In this document: one piece after another, positions 18,201-27,065 of the stretch
Layout: every line of letters begins with the position of its first letter
How positions within the stretch are numbered: the stretch's first letter is position 1
Assembly: GCA_024103005.1 (NCBI GenBank)
Contig: JAGFJA010000039.1
Coordinates: 1-64,000, forward strand
From: Saprospiraceae bacterium
GTDB lineage: Bacteria; Bacteroidota; Bacteroidia; Chitinophagales; Saprospiraceae
DNA length: 64,000 nucleotides
Reading direction: 5' to 3'
Position numbers and translations under genes: made by a program
The notes under the pieces: generated by a model
The model's database searches: none
Told to the model about the DNA's origin: nothing
The model's input: the letters and a program-made list of their open reading frames with translations, nothing else

Positions 18201-18312
18201 TAAAGGTACCAATAATATCAATGTAGAATGGAATGATGCCAAAGGCGTGTTCTACTATACATTGAAGGCAGGTAAGTATGTCGCTACCAAGAAAATGATT
18301 GTTATAGAATAA
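15277..18312 (+). CDS. T9SS-exported HYR / dockerin-like / cohesin-like surface protein
   Basis: The product has 1011 residues. A long signal peptide ends near 38 (EAVAN). Residues about 39-230 are Cys- and Trp-rich with no domain I recognise. Two HYR (immunoglobulin-like) modules lie at about 232-320 and 418-505, each with a CPGD...VDA...CSG...GADASG...V(T/V)F pattern. A dockerin-like pair of calcium-binding helices lies at about 668-716 (RDLIILKNHILG, then DVNNDKIINTADLILLRK). A cohesin-like beta-sandwich follows at about 802-922 (FDSTILQFKG, IKMSWTGNNG). The last 80 residues are a type A T9SS sorting domain (FQNRPNPLQSYTTIGF). The role is probably adhesive or structural at the cell surface. 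Terminator at 18328; monocistronic. Confidence 0.88.
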   Translation: MIKNISTLFSSAKPFRSMLFIALFFGMWAVSVQEAVANNGIGVLIQKEQSMDASQWCICPPSWINVTCSQLDPGLNYGNPTIAYGCNCGAIIYGPYIQDNRVGCGSGTIIKTWNIWTMYGDFTCVQTINVTGGYYGYPVIQWPPDYTVTGCGAATDPDQLPEPYNRPTWWAPECSQLMYTWYDEVFYTENIPGICKKILRHWKVIDWCTYDVDHPWEGGYWTCTQLIMVKDQYPPTINCPGDVVVDAGPNCSGSYVHIPPATSGDPCGDVTIYNNSHYCVYGGADASGFYPPGTTKVTFFAKDACGNIASCSINVTVTDKKKPTPVVHYGLSTTLMCMNPQPMIEIQARWFDAGSFDNCTPNDKLKFEVYPKVFTCADRGYNDVTVTITDQAGNKETVKTYIIVDDNIGCCGPDTTNPPNLVCPGDTIVDALSQDCSGAFVNLEPAVATSDCNGPVTITNDSPYATSHGADASGTYPVGTTVVTFTAVDYCHKKTTCKATVKVRDGKKPSPVVFYGLAVTLAEDTINGGGTIKLVPEWFDAGSFDNCTANSDLIFSVEPTTFTCDSLGQRNVRVTVTDESGNTEYVNTYIIVQDPDGVCVTDFTANVAGLIRTEDGEKISGVEMFAMTTDTMYRKRVDGDYVMLNLKGGEKYEFAPKKQDDFTNGVSTRDLIILKNHILGKSLIQSPYKLIAADVNNDKIINTADLILLRKLVLGTIDTLPGNFSWKFIDGNYIFDPFKPALTQDYPVSVKINKLKENKDGISFIGTKMGDLNGSVLASMTSGGIRVRNEGNIKLFALSSENGRKVKVDFTPEMMVTTDGMQMEIHFDSTILQFKGINQGMLSGFSTTANLNTKELSNGIIKMSWTGNNGITIDPSQVIFSLLFERLTETGDVKLKLDNYGFSPELYDVNDNTYNIELVNEKVQTEDGFALFQNRPNPLQSYTTIGFNLPEASDIELDIYNLDGKLIKHITGRYAKGTNNINVEWNDAKGVFYYTLKAGKYVATKKMIVIE

Positions 18313-18327
18313 AATCAATTCTTTTAT

Positions 18328-18365
18328 AAAAAAAGAGGCTGTTCTGACGGATAGCCTCTTTTTTT
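18328..18365. terminator. Strong hairpin terminator
   Basis: A perfect 13-bp stem (seven A plus GAGGCT, paired with AGCCTC plus seven T), with a 12-base loop. The A/T symmetry allows use on both strands. Confidence 0.9.
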
Positions 18366-18536
18366 ATGCTCTGTACACAAATCCTGGTCGGGATAGTCGG
18401 TGCCGGTTTGGATAGCCAATGTTTATACTGCAAAAAGGTTAAAGTAAAATTGTGGATTGCGATTGGCAGTTAACTGAACAATCCGGAATATAGAGTTGGT
18501 TCCGGATATCAGCAATTTAACCACCTTAAAACTTCA

Positions 18537-19991
18537 TCATTCACCCTTGGCAGTGGTCGATATTAATCGTTTAAATGACTGTAAATCAAAGGTGATGATA
18601 TGAAGCCGGTGAGCCAGGATGATTAACATCAGGGCGGAAATTATTCCTGAAATAATAAATGAAACGGGTGTCAGGAAGGCAGTATAATAGACACAAAATG
18701 TAATAATCAGAAAGAATATAAGCCGCAGATAAAGAGAATTATTAAAGTTGATTCCGGATTCCCTATTAAAGATGATGACTTGCCCGACAGCTATCAATGT
18801 ATTTATACTGAGTGCGCTGATGGCAGACCCCTTGGATAGCAATAAAGGTATCAATATGAAATTAAGGGTTATACTTCCTATGATGCCACAACTGAATAAA
18901 ATATTCTGTCGCAGAAGTTTACCTGTGGACATAATCGCCGCTCCGTACAAGGTACTCAATCCTACAGGAATCATGCAAAGAAACAATATTCCTACAGTGT
19001 CATACCATCCTGAATTGCTTTGCCGATAAAGGATGTCAGTCAAATAGCTGCGATATACAAATCCTCCTACGCCAACTATGATAGTGACTGTCATCACGGA
19101 ACCGATGACAAATTTCATCAGATTATTGAAACCGGCTTTATCTTTGTGTTGTGAGGCAAGCATGGGCAAAAGGAGGTTGGAAAATAATAATGCAAACATG
19201 AGATAAGTATCCAGCATCCTGAACCCGGCAGCGTATATTCCTGCCTGATAATCTCCATCTGCGAGTAATTTGTGCAGGAGGACGGCATCCAGCCTGCCAT
19301 ACGCACTCATCAGGAAGGTAATGAAGGCGAAGGGTGTTGCCTGTCTGAAAAGCTTTAACATCAATTCCCCGTCAGGCCTTACCCATTTAACCTTTAATTT
19401 AAATACTAAAAACAACAAGGCAATAATGGCAGTAAAAACCACAGCAAAAAGATAAGCAACAACAAAGAAATTTAAATCCGGGGGGTCGGTACCGGGTAAG
19501 TATAATTTCCATCCGAGAAGGAGAATCATAATTAATTTGTCAGTAACAGAAAATATTCCATCCGTCTTGTACCATCCCAGACCAATAATGATACCTCTGA
19601 GAAAAGCTATTAAAGTAAGAAAGAGCTGGATAAAAGCTACTTTGACGATGAGACCAATTTCCACTCCTGAATAGTTGAAAATCCATGCAAATGCCATGAC
19701 CAAAATGAAATAAAGGATAGCAAGTCCTGACTTAAGGATGCTTATCCCCGAGAAATAAAAGGATGCAAGATGGCGGTGGATGCTTATTTCTCTTTTGACA
19801 AAATTGGTAATTCCATATTCCAGAATAAATTGGAATAAGAGGGTGTAGTTGAAAATACTGAAAAAAAGACCGTATTGCTTTGGGCCGATTGTGTTTTGTA
19901 TCTGCACGTCAATGCCAAAAATATATACAGGTTTGATGAGCACATTGAGTGCCAGCAAGAGTAAGATATTGATGACAAAAGCTTTTTTCAT
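18537..19991 (-). CDS. Polysaccharide/oligosaccharide flippase-type membrane protein
   Basis: The product has 484 residues and about 12-14 hydrophobic helices from the N-terminus on. Its start (GIDVQIQNTIGPKQYGLFFSIFNYT) and the FAFITFLMSAYGRLDAVLLHKL segment match the Wzx/MurJ-like flippase (MVF) superfamily, which moves lipid-linked saccharides across the inner membrane. No glycan gene cluster surrounds it, so the substrate is unknown. A consensus TATCTTTG box ends only 5 bases before the ATG, suggesting a leaderless or near-leaderless transcript. The neighbouring GNAT gene lies upstream on the same strand but is separated by 120 bases. Confidence 0.82.
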   Translation of the reverse strand: MKKAFVINILLLLALNVLIKPVYIFGIDVQIQNTIGPKQYGLFFSIFNYTLLFQFILEYGITNFVKREISIHRHLASFYFSGISILKSGLAILYFILVMAFAWIFNYSGVEIGLIVKVAFIQLFLTLIAFLRGIIIGLGWYKTDGIFSVTDKLIMILLLGWKLYLPGTDPPDLNFFVVAYLFAVVFTAIIALLFLVFKLKVKWVRPDGELMLKLFRQATPFAFITFLMSAYGRLDAVLLHKLLADGDYQAGIYAAGFRMLDTYLMFALLFSNLLLPMLASQHKDKAGFNNLMKFVIGSVMTVTIIVGVGGFVYRSYLTDILYRQSNSGWYDTVGILFLCMIPVGLSTLYGAAIMSTGKLLRQNILFSCGIIGSITLNFILIPLLLSKGSAISALSINTLIAVGQVIIFNRESGINFNNSLYLRLIFFLIITFCVYYTAFLTPVSFIISGIISALMLIILAHRLHIITFDLQSFKRLISTTAKGE

Positions 19992-19996
19992 CGACT

Positions 19997-20004
19997 CAAA
20001 GATA
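19997..20004 (-). promoter_or_regulatory. TATCTTTG -7 box 5 bases before the flippase start
   Basis: A perfect TAnnTTTG match. Bacteroidota transcription usually starts a few bases after this box, which would put +1 at or next to the ATG (19991). Confidence 0.5.
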
Positions 20005-20111
20005 AATATCAGGTGACATACACGGAAGATTTAATTTTCTGACTGATAGATATTCATTCTTTTCAGTATTGCAGGAGTATATTCCTGCGGTTAGTCGGAT
20101 TGAGTGTGAAA

Positions 20112-20651
20112 TTATGATGTGCCGGTAAGGAATGTAACTTTATCGATACAATATATAAAATTCAGGGCAGGCTTTTCACCAAAATACTCAATGTTTTGTT
20201 CACCAATTTTTTTGGCACCTAAGCGTTGAATAGAAATCTGTGAGCGGATATTAATTGCGCCTATGTGGAAATATACTTTTGAAACAAAGTGAAATATATA
20301 TTCCATCATCAGTTTTTTGACAGAAGGATTGTAGCCCTTACCCCAATATTCCGGATTGTAAAAAGTATATCCGATGTGGATAGAATCATCTTCTTTGTTA
20401 TAGTCATAAAAGCGGGTGCTTCCAATAATACTGCCGGTTGCCTTGTCCACTATTTTGTATGCCCCTTTGCTTTCTATGGCACCCCGAAAAAATGTTTCGA
20501 ATACATCTTGTTTCCAGCGGTCTTTGTTTGGATGCTGCTGCCAGACAAGGGGATTGGATGCGACCTTATATAATACTTCAAAGTCTTCAGGGTGAAGTGG
20601 AGACAAGATTGCCAGGTCATTTTCAAGAGGTTGTTGCAAATTAAAATTCAT
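20112..20651 (-). CDS. GNAT-family N-acetyltransferase (RimJ/RimL-like)
   Basis: The product has 179 residues. It shows the order expected of RimJ/RimL-type GNATs: LSPLHPEDFEVLYKVASNP, KATGSIIGSTRFYDY, IGYTFYNPEYWGKGYN with the acetyl-CoA loop, LMMEYIFHF, and the terminal IRSQISIQRLGAKKIGEQ, where N and S contacts to CoA usually lie. The substrate is unknown. It follows the LOG gene by 5 bases on the same strand and is almost certainly cotranscribed with it. Confidence 0.88.
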   Translation of the reverse strand: MNFNLQQPLENDLAILSPLHPEDFEVLYKVASNPLVWQQHPNKDRWKQDVFETFFRGAIESKGAYKIVDKATGSIIGSTRFYDYNKEDDSIHIGYTFYNPEYWGKGYNPSVKKLMMEYIFHFVSKVYFHIGAINIRSQISIQRLGAKKIGEQNIEYFGEKPALNFIYCIDKVTFLTGTS

Positions 20652-20656
20652 GATGC

Positions 20657-21247
20657 TTAGGTTCGTTCAGTTGAAATCCATTTCTCTACTATTGGTGCCT
20701 GATAGTTTTGCATTTGGACCAGTAGGTCGTTGATATCATCGCTTACAAGAATCATGGGGAGGTATATTTCCTTCAGAATCTGCTGTGATGCCATGTGATG
20801 AATCAGGCTTATCAGATGATCATAATAGTGATCGATATTGAGAATGCCTATCGGTTTACGATGCAGCCCCAATTGTGCCCAGGTGAGTGTCTCGAAAAGT
20901 TCATCCATGGTCCCGAATCCACCCGGAAGGATGATAAAGCCATCTGACATCTCATACATCTTCATTTTTCTTTCATGCATGGTTTCCACTACGATGAGAT
21001 TTTGAAGACCATCATGAGCAATTTCCTTGGCACAAAGAAATGCGGGAATGATCCCGGTGACTGTTCCACCGTTGTTTAAAGCGCCTTCGGCTACAGCTCC
21101 CATGATGCCTATCTTAGCTCCTCCGTATATGACACCGATATTTTTCTCGGCCAGAATTCTGCCTGTGTAGATGGCTGTCGATTTGAACGTGTGGTCATTG
21201 CCTTCATTGGCGCCACAAAAAACGGTCACCTGCTTTAAAATGTTCAT
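20657..21247 (-). CDS. LOG-family (TIGR00730) nucleotide 5'-monophosphate phosphoribohydrolase
   Basis: The product has 196 residues. It has a Rossmann-like fold with VFCGANEGND at the N-terminus, VIYGGAKIGIMGAVAEGAL, then the diagnostic PGGFGTMDELFETLTWAQLG. LOG proteins cleave the N-glycosidic bond of cytokinin-type or purine nucleoside monophosphates; in bacteria the true substrate is often unknown. A consensus promoter box TACTTTTG lies 28 bases upstream. It is the first gene of a two-gene unit with the GNAT acetyltransferase. Confidence 0.9.
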   Translation of the reverse strand: MNILKQVTVFCGANEGNDHTFKSTAIYTGRILAEKNIGVIYGGAKIGIMGAVAEGALNNGGTVTGIIPAFLCAKEIAHDGLQNLIVVETMHERKMKMYEMSDGFIILPGGFGTMDELFETLTWAQLGLHRKPIGILNIDHYYDHLISLIHHMASQQILKEIYLPMILVSDDINDLLVQMQNYQAPIVEKWISTERT

Positions 21248-21275
21248 AAATAATTTTAAAGGTTTTAATAGGCTT

Positions 21276-21283
21276 CAAAAGTA
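21276..21283 (-). promoter_or_regulatory. TACTTTTG -7 box of the LOG-GNAT unit
   Basis: A perfect TAnnTTTG match, 28 bases upstream of the ATG at 21247. Confidence 0.5.
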
Positions 21284-21457
21284 GCATAATTATTATGGAT
21301 AAATAAATTCGTTTTAACATTAAGTGAATAATGACTGTAGATGAAGATATCTTATCATTGCCATTGTTGAATGGGTAATGGGCAAAGATTTTATTTATCT
21401 TTAGGTCGAAAGAATTGTATGGTAGAATATTGCTGTCTTTTTTGAAAACCATATTTG

Positions 21458-21949
21458 ATGCGAGTCTTAAAAATTATAATCATGGCGGGGATAATCGGAT
21501 TGATTGCGATGATTTCGAGTAATTGTAAAAGTGGTAAGCCGGTGCAAAGTCCCGGAGTCAAGGCTGATTCAATGATATTTATTGGATATAAAATCACCAA
21601 AACCGACCGGGATATAAAGGCAGACTTACTTTGGATGCAAAAAGTAGCAGGCAGTGTCAGGATGGATGAACAATCTGACCCTCAACAGTACGAAATTCGT
21701 GTAACACTTTCGGATGAGAGTAACAAGAAGATTGCTGAAGTTTATTTAAAAGATGTGTTACGCAAGAATGTTGAATTTGTCAATGATCAAGGTGAGTTTG
21801 AGCGAAAAACGATTTATCCGGATAGCACGGAATTTGTCGTCAGGATGCCTTGTCCATCGAAAGTAAAGAAGGCAAGGTTATTTGTAAAGAATGAAGAAGG
21901 CAGATTTATCCGCATTCATGAGACAAAGATCAAGAATTTTGAGTATTAG
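21458..21949 (+). CDS. Small exported protein of unknown function, possible lipoprotein
   Basis: About 163 residues. The N-terminus MRVLKIIIMAGIIGLIAMISSNC is a hydrophobic signal with a cysteine at about 23, but Asn at -1 is an atypical lipobox. The mature part is polar with beta-like strands and no motif I recognise. I start at ATG 21458 rather than the TTG three bases upstream. A CATATTTG box directly abuts this ATG, so the real transcription start may lie elsewhere. It stands alone between LOG (divergent) and carA. Confidence 0.7.
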   Translation: MRVLKIIIMAGIIGLIAMISSNCKSGKPVQSPGVKADSMIFIGYKITKTDRDIKADLLWMQKVAGSVRMDEQSDPQQYEIRVTLSDESNKKIAEVYLKDVLRKNVEFVNDQGEFERKTIYPDSTEFVVRMPCPSKVKKARLFVKNEEGRFIRIHETKIKNFEY

Positions 21950-22016
21950 ACTTTTCAAGAAACCATTGTTGTGAGACTATTTTTCAATTCGTTAATCAAT
22001 TTAGAATTATAATAAT

Positions 22017-22024
22017 TACCTTTG
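22017..22024 (+). promoter_or_regulatory. TACCTTTG -7 box of carA
   Basis: A perfect TAnnTTTG match ending 16 bases before the carA ATG. No clear -33 TTG. Confidence 0.55.
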
Positions 22025-22040
22025 TGGTCAAATTTTTTCA

Positions 22041-23156
22041 ATGACTACTTATTCACATCGTCCCAAAGCTGTATTAATGCTGGAAGACGGGAAGAAATTT
22101 GAAGGGTACGCAATAGGATTCAAGGGCGTATCAACCGGTGAAATATGCTTCAATACAGGGATGACCGGATATCAGGAAATTTTTACCGACCCTTCTTATG
22201 CCGGTCAAATCGTGACCATGACCAATGCTCACATAGGCAATTATGGAGCTAGAAATGTTGAGAATCAATCCCGGAAGGTGCAGATAGCCGGACTCATCGT
22301 GAAAAATTTCTCTGAATTTTATAGCAGAGTGATGGCGACAGAATCGTTGCAGGATTATCTTGAAAGGCACGGAATCGTCGGTATTGCAGGGATTGATACA
22401 CGCGCCCTGGTAAGGCATATTCGATCAAAAGGAGCAATGAACTGTGTCATTTCAAGTGAAGAAACAGATGAAGATTTTCTGAGAAAAAAACTCCGGGAGA
22501 CGCCGTCAATGGCGGGTTGTGAATTGGCAAGCGGTGTTTCAGTGGACGAGCCTTACTTCTATGGCAACGAAAATGCTGCCTATCGGGTGGCTGTCTGGGA
22601 TTACGGGTGCAAGCAGAATATTTTGGATTCATTGGTACAAAGAGATTGCTATCTCAAAATTTTTCCGGCTAAAACGGGCATAAGCACTATTCTTGAATGG
22701 AATCCCGACGGAATATTCCTTTCCAACGGTCCCGGTGACCCTGCGGCAATGGATTATGGGATAGCTACGGCAAGAGAGGTATTAAAGTCGGGAAAGCCGG
22801 TTTTTGGAATTTGCCTTGGACATCAACTATTGGCTCTGGCTCAGGGGATGCAAACTGAAAAGCTGAAATACGGTCACCGGGGAATCAATCATCCGGTTAT
22901 CAATAAAAAAACGGGATTAGGAGAAATCACCAGTCAGAATCACGGTTTTGGCGTCGTCAAGGAATCTGTTATGGCTTGCTCGGATGAGGTGGAGGTGTCG
23001 CATGTCAATCTCAATGATGGAAGCATCGAGGGATTGAGTTGGAGGCACAAGCCGATATTCACTGTGCAATACCATCCGGAATCCAGCCCGGGACCCTTTG
23101 ACAGCCGATATTTGTTTGATGACTTTGTGACATTGATAAAGAATAGCAAGGGATAA
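22041..23156 (+). CDS. carA: Carbamoyl-phosphate synthase small subunit
   Basis: CarA is the glutaminase subunit that supplies ammonia to CarB for carbamoyl phosphate, feeding pyrimidine and arginine synthesis. The product has 371 residues. The N-terminal domain contains STGEICFNTGMTGYQEI and DPSYAGQIVTMTNAHIGNYG. The class I glutamine amidotransferase domain has SNGPGDPAAMDYG, the nucleophile cysteine in GICLGHQLLALA, and the catalytic HPESSPGP near the end. All key residues are present. carB is not in the window. Enolase follows 83 bases later, separated by a short palindrome. Confidence 0.97.
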   Translation: MTTYSHRPKAVLMLEDGKKFEGYAIGFKGVSTGEICFNTGMTGYQEIFTDPSYAGQIVTMTNAHIGNYGARNVENQSRKVQIAGLIVKNFSEFYSRVMATESLQDYLERHGIVGIAGIDTRALVRHIRSKGAMNCVISSEETDEDFLRKKLRETPSMAGCELASGVSVDEPYFYGNENAAYRVAVWDYGCKQNILDSLVQRDCYLKIFPAKTGISTILEWNPDGIFLSNGPGDPAAMDYGIATAREVLKSGKPVFGICLGHQLLALAQGMQTEKLKYGHRGINHPVINKKTGLGEITSQNHGFGVVKESVMACSDEVEVSHVNLNDGSIEGLSWRHKPIFTVQYHPESSPGPFDSRYLFDDFVTLIKNSKG

Positions 23157-23163
23157 AGCCATT

Positions 23164-23177
23164 GTGTAAAATTACAC
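23164..23177. promoter_or_regulatory. Perfect 14-bp palindrome between carA and eno
   Basis: GTGTAA-AA-TTACAC. It has no T-run, so an operator or weak hairpin is more likely than a terminator. Its function is unknown. Confidence 0.3.
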
Positions 23178-23236
23178 TAAGTATTATACTTTATAAATAT
23201 TTCTATATATTTACCGAATAATTTAAAGGAAAATAA

Positions 23237-24529
<1,293 letters not shown>

Positions 24530-24578
24530 GATAATTAATCAGGTAGAAATTCCGCCTGACAGTATTTCATAAAATTAT

Positions 24579-24609
24579 AAAAGCCACAGCGTCGAGTTGT
24601 GGCTTTTTT
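24579..24609 (+). terminator. Terminator after eno
   Basis: A 10-bp stem (AAAAGCCACA with TGTGGCTTTT), a 9-base loop and six T. It lies between eno and the converging peptidase gene. Confidence 0.85.
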
Positions 24610-24658
24610 GTAATAAACTTGTTGAATTCGTCTGATTTGATAATTTTATAAAAGAAAT

Positions 24659-26836
24659 TTATAATTTTTCAAGTATAAACTTTGTCATTGCGGTGTAAAG
24701 ATGCATTGTCGCGCCTTCACTGTAGATGCCGTGATTACTGTTGGGATACATGTGAAACTCAAATTGTTTTCCTGCACGGATTAGTGCCCTGTTCATTTCG
24801 ACACTATTCTGGAAGTGAACGTTATCGTCGGCTATACCGTGTGCCAGGAAGTAATTTCCTTTCAGTTGGTCGGCAAAATAAATCGGACTATTGTTTTTAA
24901 ATCCATCTGGATTTTCTTTTTCTGTCCGCATGTATCGTTCGGTGTAGATGGAGTCGTACCATTTCCAGTTTGTTACAGGTGCTACGGCGATTGCCGCCTT
25001 GAATACGTCATTACCTTTTAGGAGGCATAGAGAGGACATGTAGCCGCCATAAGACCATCCGAAGATACCTATTCTGTTTTTATTGACGTACGGGAGAGAT
25101 CCGAGGTATCTGGCTGCTTCTATCTGGTCGATGGTTTCGAAGTGACCCAGCTGCATATAGGTCATTTTTCTGAATTCTTCACCGCGCCCTCCGGTACCTC
25201 TATTGTCCACGCAGGCGATGATGTAACCCTTTTCAGCAATCATTTTTAACCACCAGGACATGCCGCCTCCCCATCTGTCAAGAACTTGCTGGCTACCTGG
25301 TCCACCGTACAGATACATAAAGACCGGATACTTTTTGTTAGGGTCAAAGTCTGATGGTTTGATCAAATACCCATTGAGCTGAACCTGATCTTTGGTAGTA
25401 AAGGAAAAGAACTCTGCTTTGCCGGCTTTGTATTCACTAAAATCTTGAACTGCCTTTTGATTGTCTTCCAATACTCTGACTATTTTTTTCTTTTTATTGT
25501 ACAAGGTCCAGGATGAAGGTGTATTAATATTGGAATATGAAAGAGTCATGTATTCGAAAGTCGGGGAGAACTGTGCGGAATTAAAACCATCCCTGGAAGA
25601 TAATTTGACTGGGTTTTTACCATCAATTCCTACCTTATATACTTCTCTTTGCATTGGTGTCGGTGCGATCAGCTGATAATAGAGGGTCTTTGATTTTTCG
25701 TCATAACCATAAATATCTGACAGGTCGGCATTGCCCTGAGTGATGGCATTGATTCGATTGCCCTGCATATCATACAGGTAAGCCTGATTAAATCCTCCTT
25801 TATCACTGACCCAGATAAAGTGCTTTCCATCCGGAAGGAAGGCCAGATAGTCATTTATTTCTATGTAATACTTATTCTCTTCCGTCATCATGATGGTTGA
25901 TTTTCCGGTATTGGCATCCACGGAGAGCAGATCGAGATGGTTTTGGTGTCTGTTCATTTTAAAGACGCATAGTTTATTGGCGTCTCGGGTCCATTTGATG
26001 CGCGGATAATAGATTTCTTTATCAGGTGTCTGATCGATGCTGATTGTCTGTTGATTGTCAAGGTTGTATATTTTGACCTGAAGGGTGGAGTTATCTTCAC
26101 CTACTTTTGGGTATTTAAATGAATAAGGTATCGGGTACATCTCATCGCGATAGTATTCCATTGTATATTCTTTTACATTGGATTCATCGAAGCGGAGGAA
26201 GGCTATTTTTTTGCTGTCACCTGACCATTCGAAAGCGCGAGTAAAGCTGAATTCTTCTTCATAGACCCAGTCACACATTCCATTGATGATGTTGTTCCAT
26301 TTCCCGTCATAAGTGATTTGTACGACCTGATTGGTGGCAAGGTCGGTATAATACAGATTGTTTTCAAATGTAAAGGCAACTTTCATGCCATCGGGGCTGA
26401 GGGTGGGATTACTTATTTTTTTACCGTCAAAAATGGTTACTCCTTTACCTGAAGCTTTATCGAAAACAAAGGTGATACCCTTCGAACTGTGTCGATATAT
26501 TCTTTCAGATTCCGTATAAATAAGCAATTTTGATTCATCCTTTGAAAATGAATAATCTTCTATGCCATAAGAATCATTTTTTGTCAGTGTATTCAATTGT
26601 TCGGGACTGATATAAGTACCTAGGTTTTTTCCATCTACGACACTGTTTATTTCTAGGGAATTGCCTTTGTTGATGATATAAGATTTTCCATCATTCATAT
26701 AGGCAAAGCCCGGGAGGCTTTTTGTCCTGAAAGTGCCTTTTCTGAAGATATCATTCAGGTCAAATGTTTTCTGACCTTGAGCGGATGCTAAATTATAGAA
26801 ACCTAAAAAGGTTAAAAATAGAATAAGTTGTTTCAC
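24659..26836 (-). CDS. S9 family dipeptidyl-peptidase IV-like protease
   Basis: The product has 725 residues. A signal peptide (to about 19, NLASAQ) precedes an eight-bladed propeller region (DPPIV_N) and then an alpha/beta hydrolase domain. The catalytic triad is visible: serine in GWSYGGYMSSLCLLK, aspartate in GIADDNVHFQN and histidine in NSNHGIYSEG. The glutamate pair that binds the substrate N-terminus is in CDWVYEEEF. These enzymes release X-Pro dipeptides from peptides in the periplasm or at the cell surface. The start is a GTG at 26836, chosen because it gives the signal peptide directly. It converges on eno and is not in an operon. Confidence 0.93.
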   Translation of the reverse strand: MKQLILFLTFLGFYNLASAQGQKTFDLNDIFRKGTFRTKSLPGFAYMNDGKSYIINKGNSLEINSVVDGKNLGTYISPEQLNTLTKNDSYGIEDYSFSKDESKLLIYTESERIYRHSSKGITFVFDKASGKGVTIFDGKKISNPTLSPDGMKVAFTFENNLYYTDLATNQVVQITYDGKWNNIINGMCDWVYEEEFSFTRAFEWSGDSKKIAFLRFDESNVKEYTMEYYRDEMYPIPYSFKYPKVGEDNSTLQVKIYNLDNQQTISIDQTPDKEIYYPRIKWTRDANKLCVFKMNRHQNHLDLLSVDANTGKSTIMMTEENKYYIEINDYLAFLPDGKHFIWVSDKGGFNQAYLYDMQGNRINAITQGNADLSDIYGYDEKSKTLYYQLIAPTPMQREVYKVGIDGKNPVKLSSRDGFNSAQFSPTFEYMTLSYSNINTPSSWTLYNKKKKIVRVLEDNQKAVQDFSEYKAGKAEFFSFTTKDQVQLNGYLIKPSDFDPNKKYPVFMYLYGGPGSQQVLDRWGGGMSWWLKMIAEKGYIIACVDNRGTGGRGEEFRKMTYMQLGHFETIDQIEAARYLGSLPYVNKNRIGIFGWSYGGYMSSLCLLKGNDVFKAAIAVAPVTNWKWYDSIYTERYMRTEKENPDGFKNNSPIYFADQLKGNYFLAHGIADDNVHFQNSVEMNRALIRAGKQFEFHMYPNSNHGIYSEGATMHLYTAMTKFILEKL

Positions 26837-27034
26837 CGTAAATAATATTATTGATTAGAGGTGCTAAAAATAAAGAATTCTGTTGAAAATGTGCTAATTA
26901 ATATAAAGTGCAAAATTTTTTCAAGGAAAATATTCAGTTTGGGCCCCTTAAAAGAGGTAGGATTTTATTTGTAAATAAGGTCATTTACGGCAAAATTAAA
27001 ATAGCCAAGAACGGGAAATATCATTATAAAATCG

Positions 27035-27042
27035 CATATTTG
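27035..27042 (+). promoter_or_regulatory. Near-consensus -7 box (CATATTTG) before the ClC gene
   Basis: One mismatch to TAnnTTTG, 23 bases upstream of ATG 27066. Confidence 0.3.
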
Positions 27043-27065
27043 TTGATAATAACGTGCATAGACCT

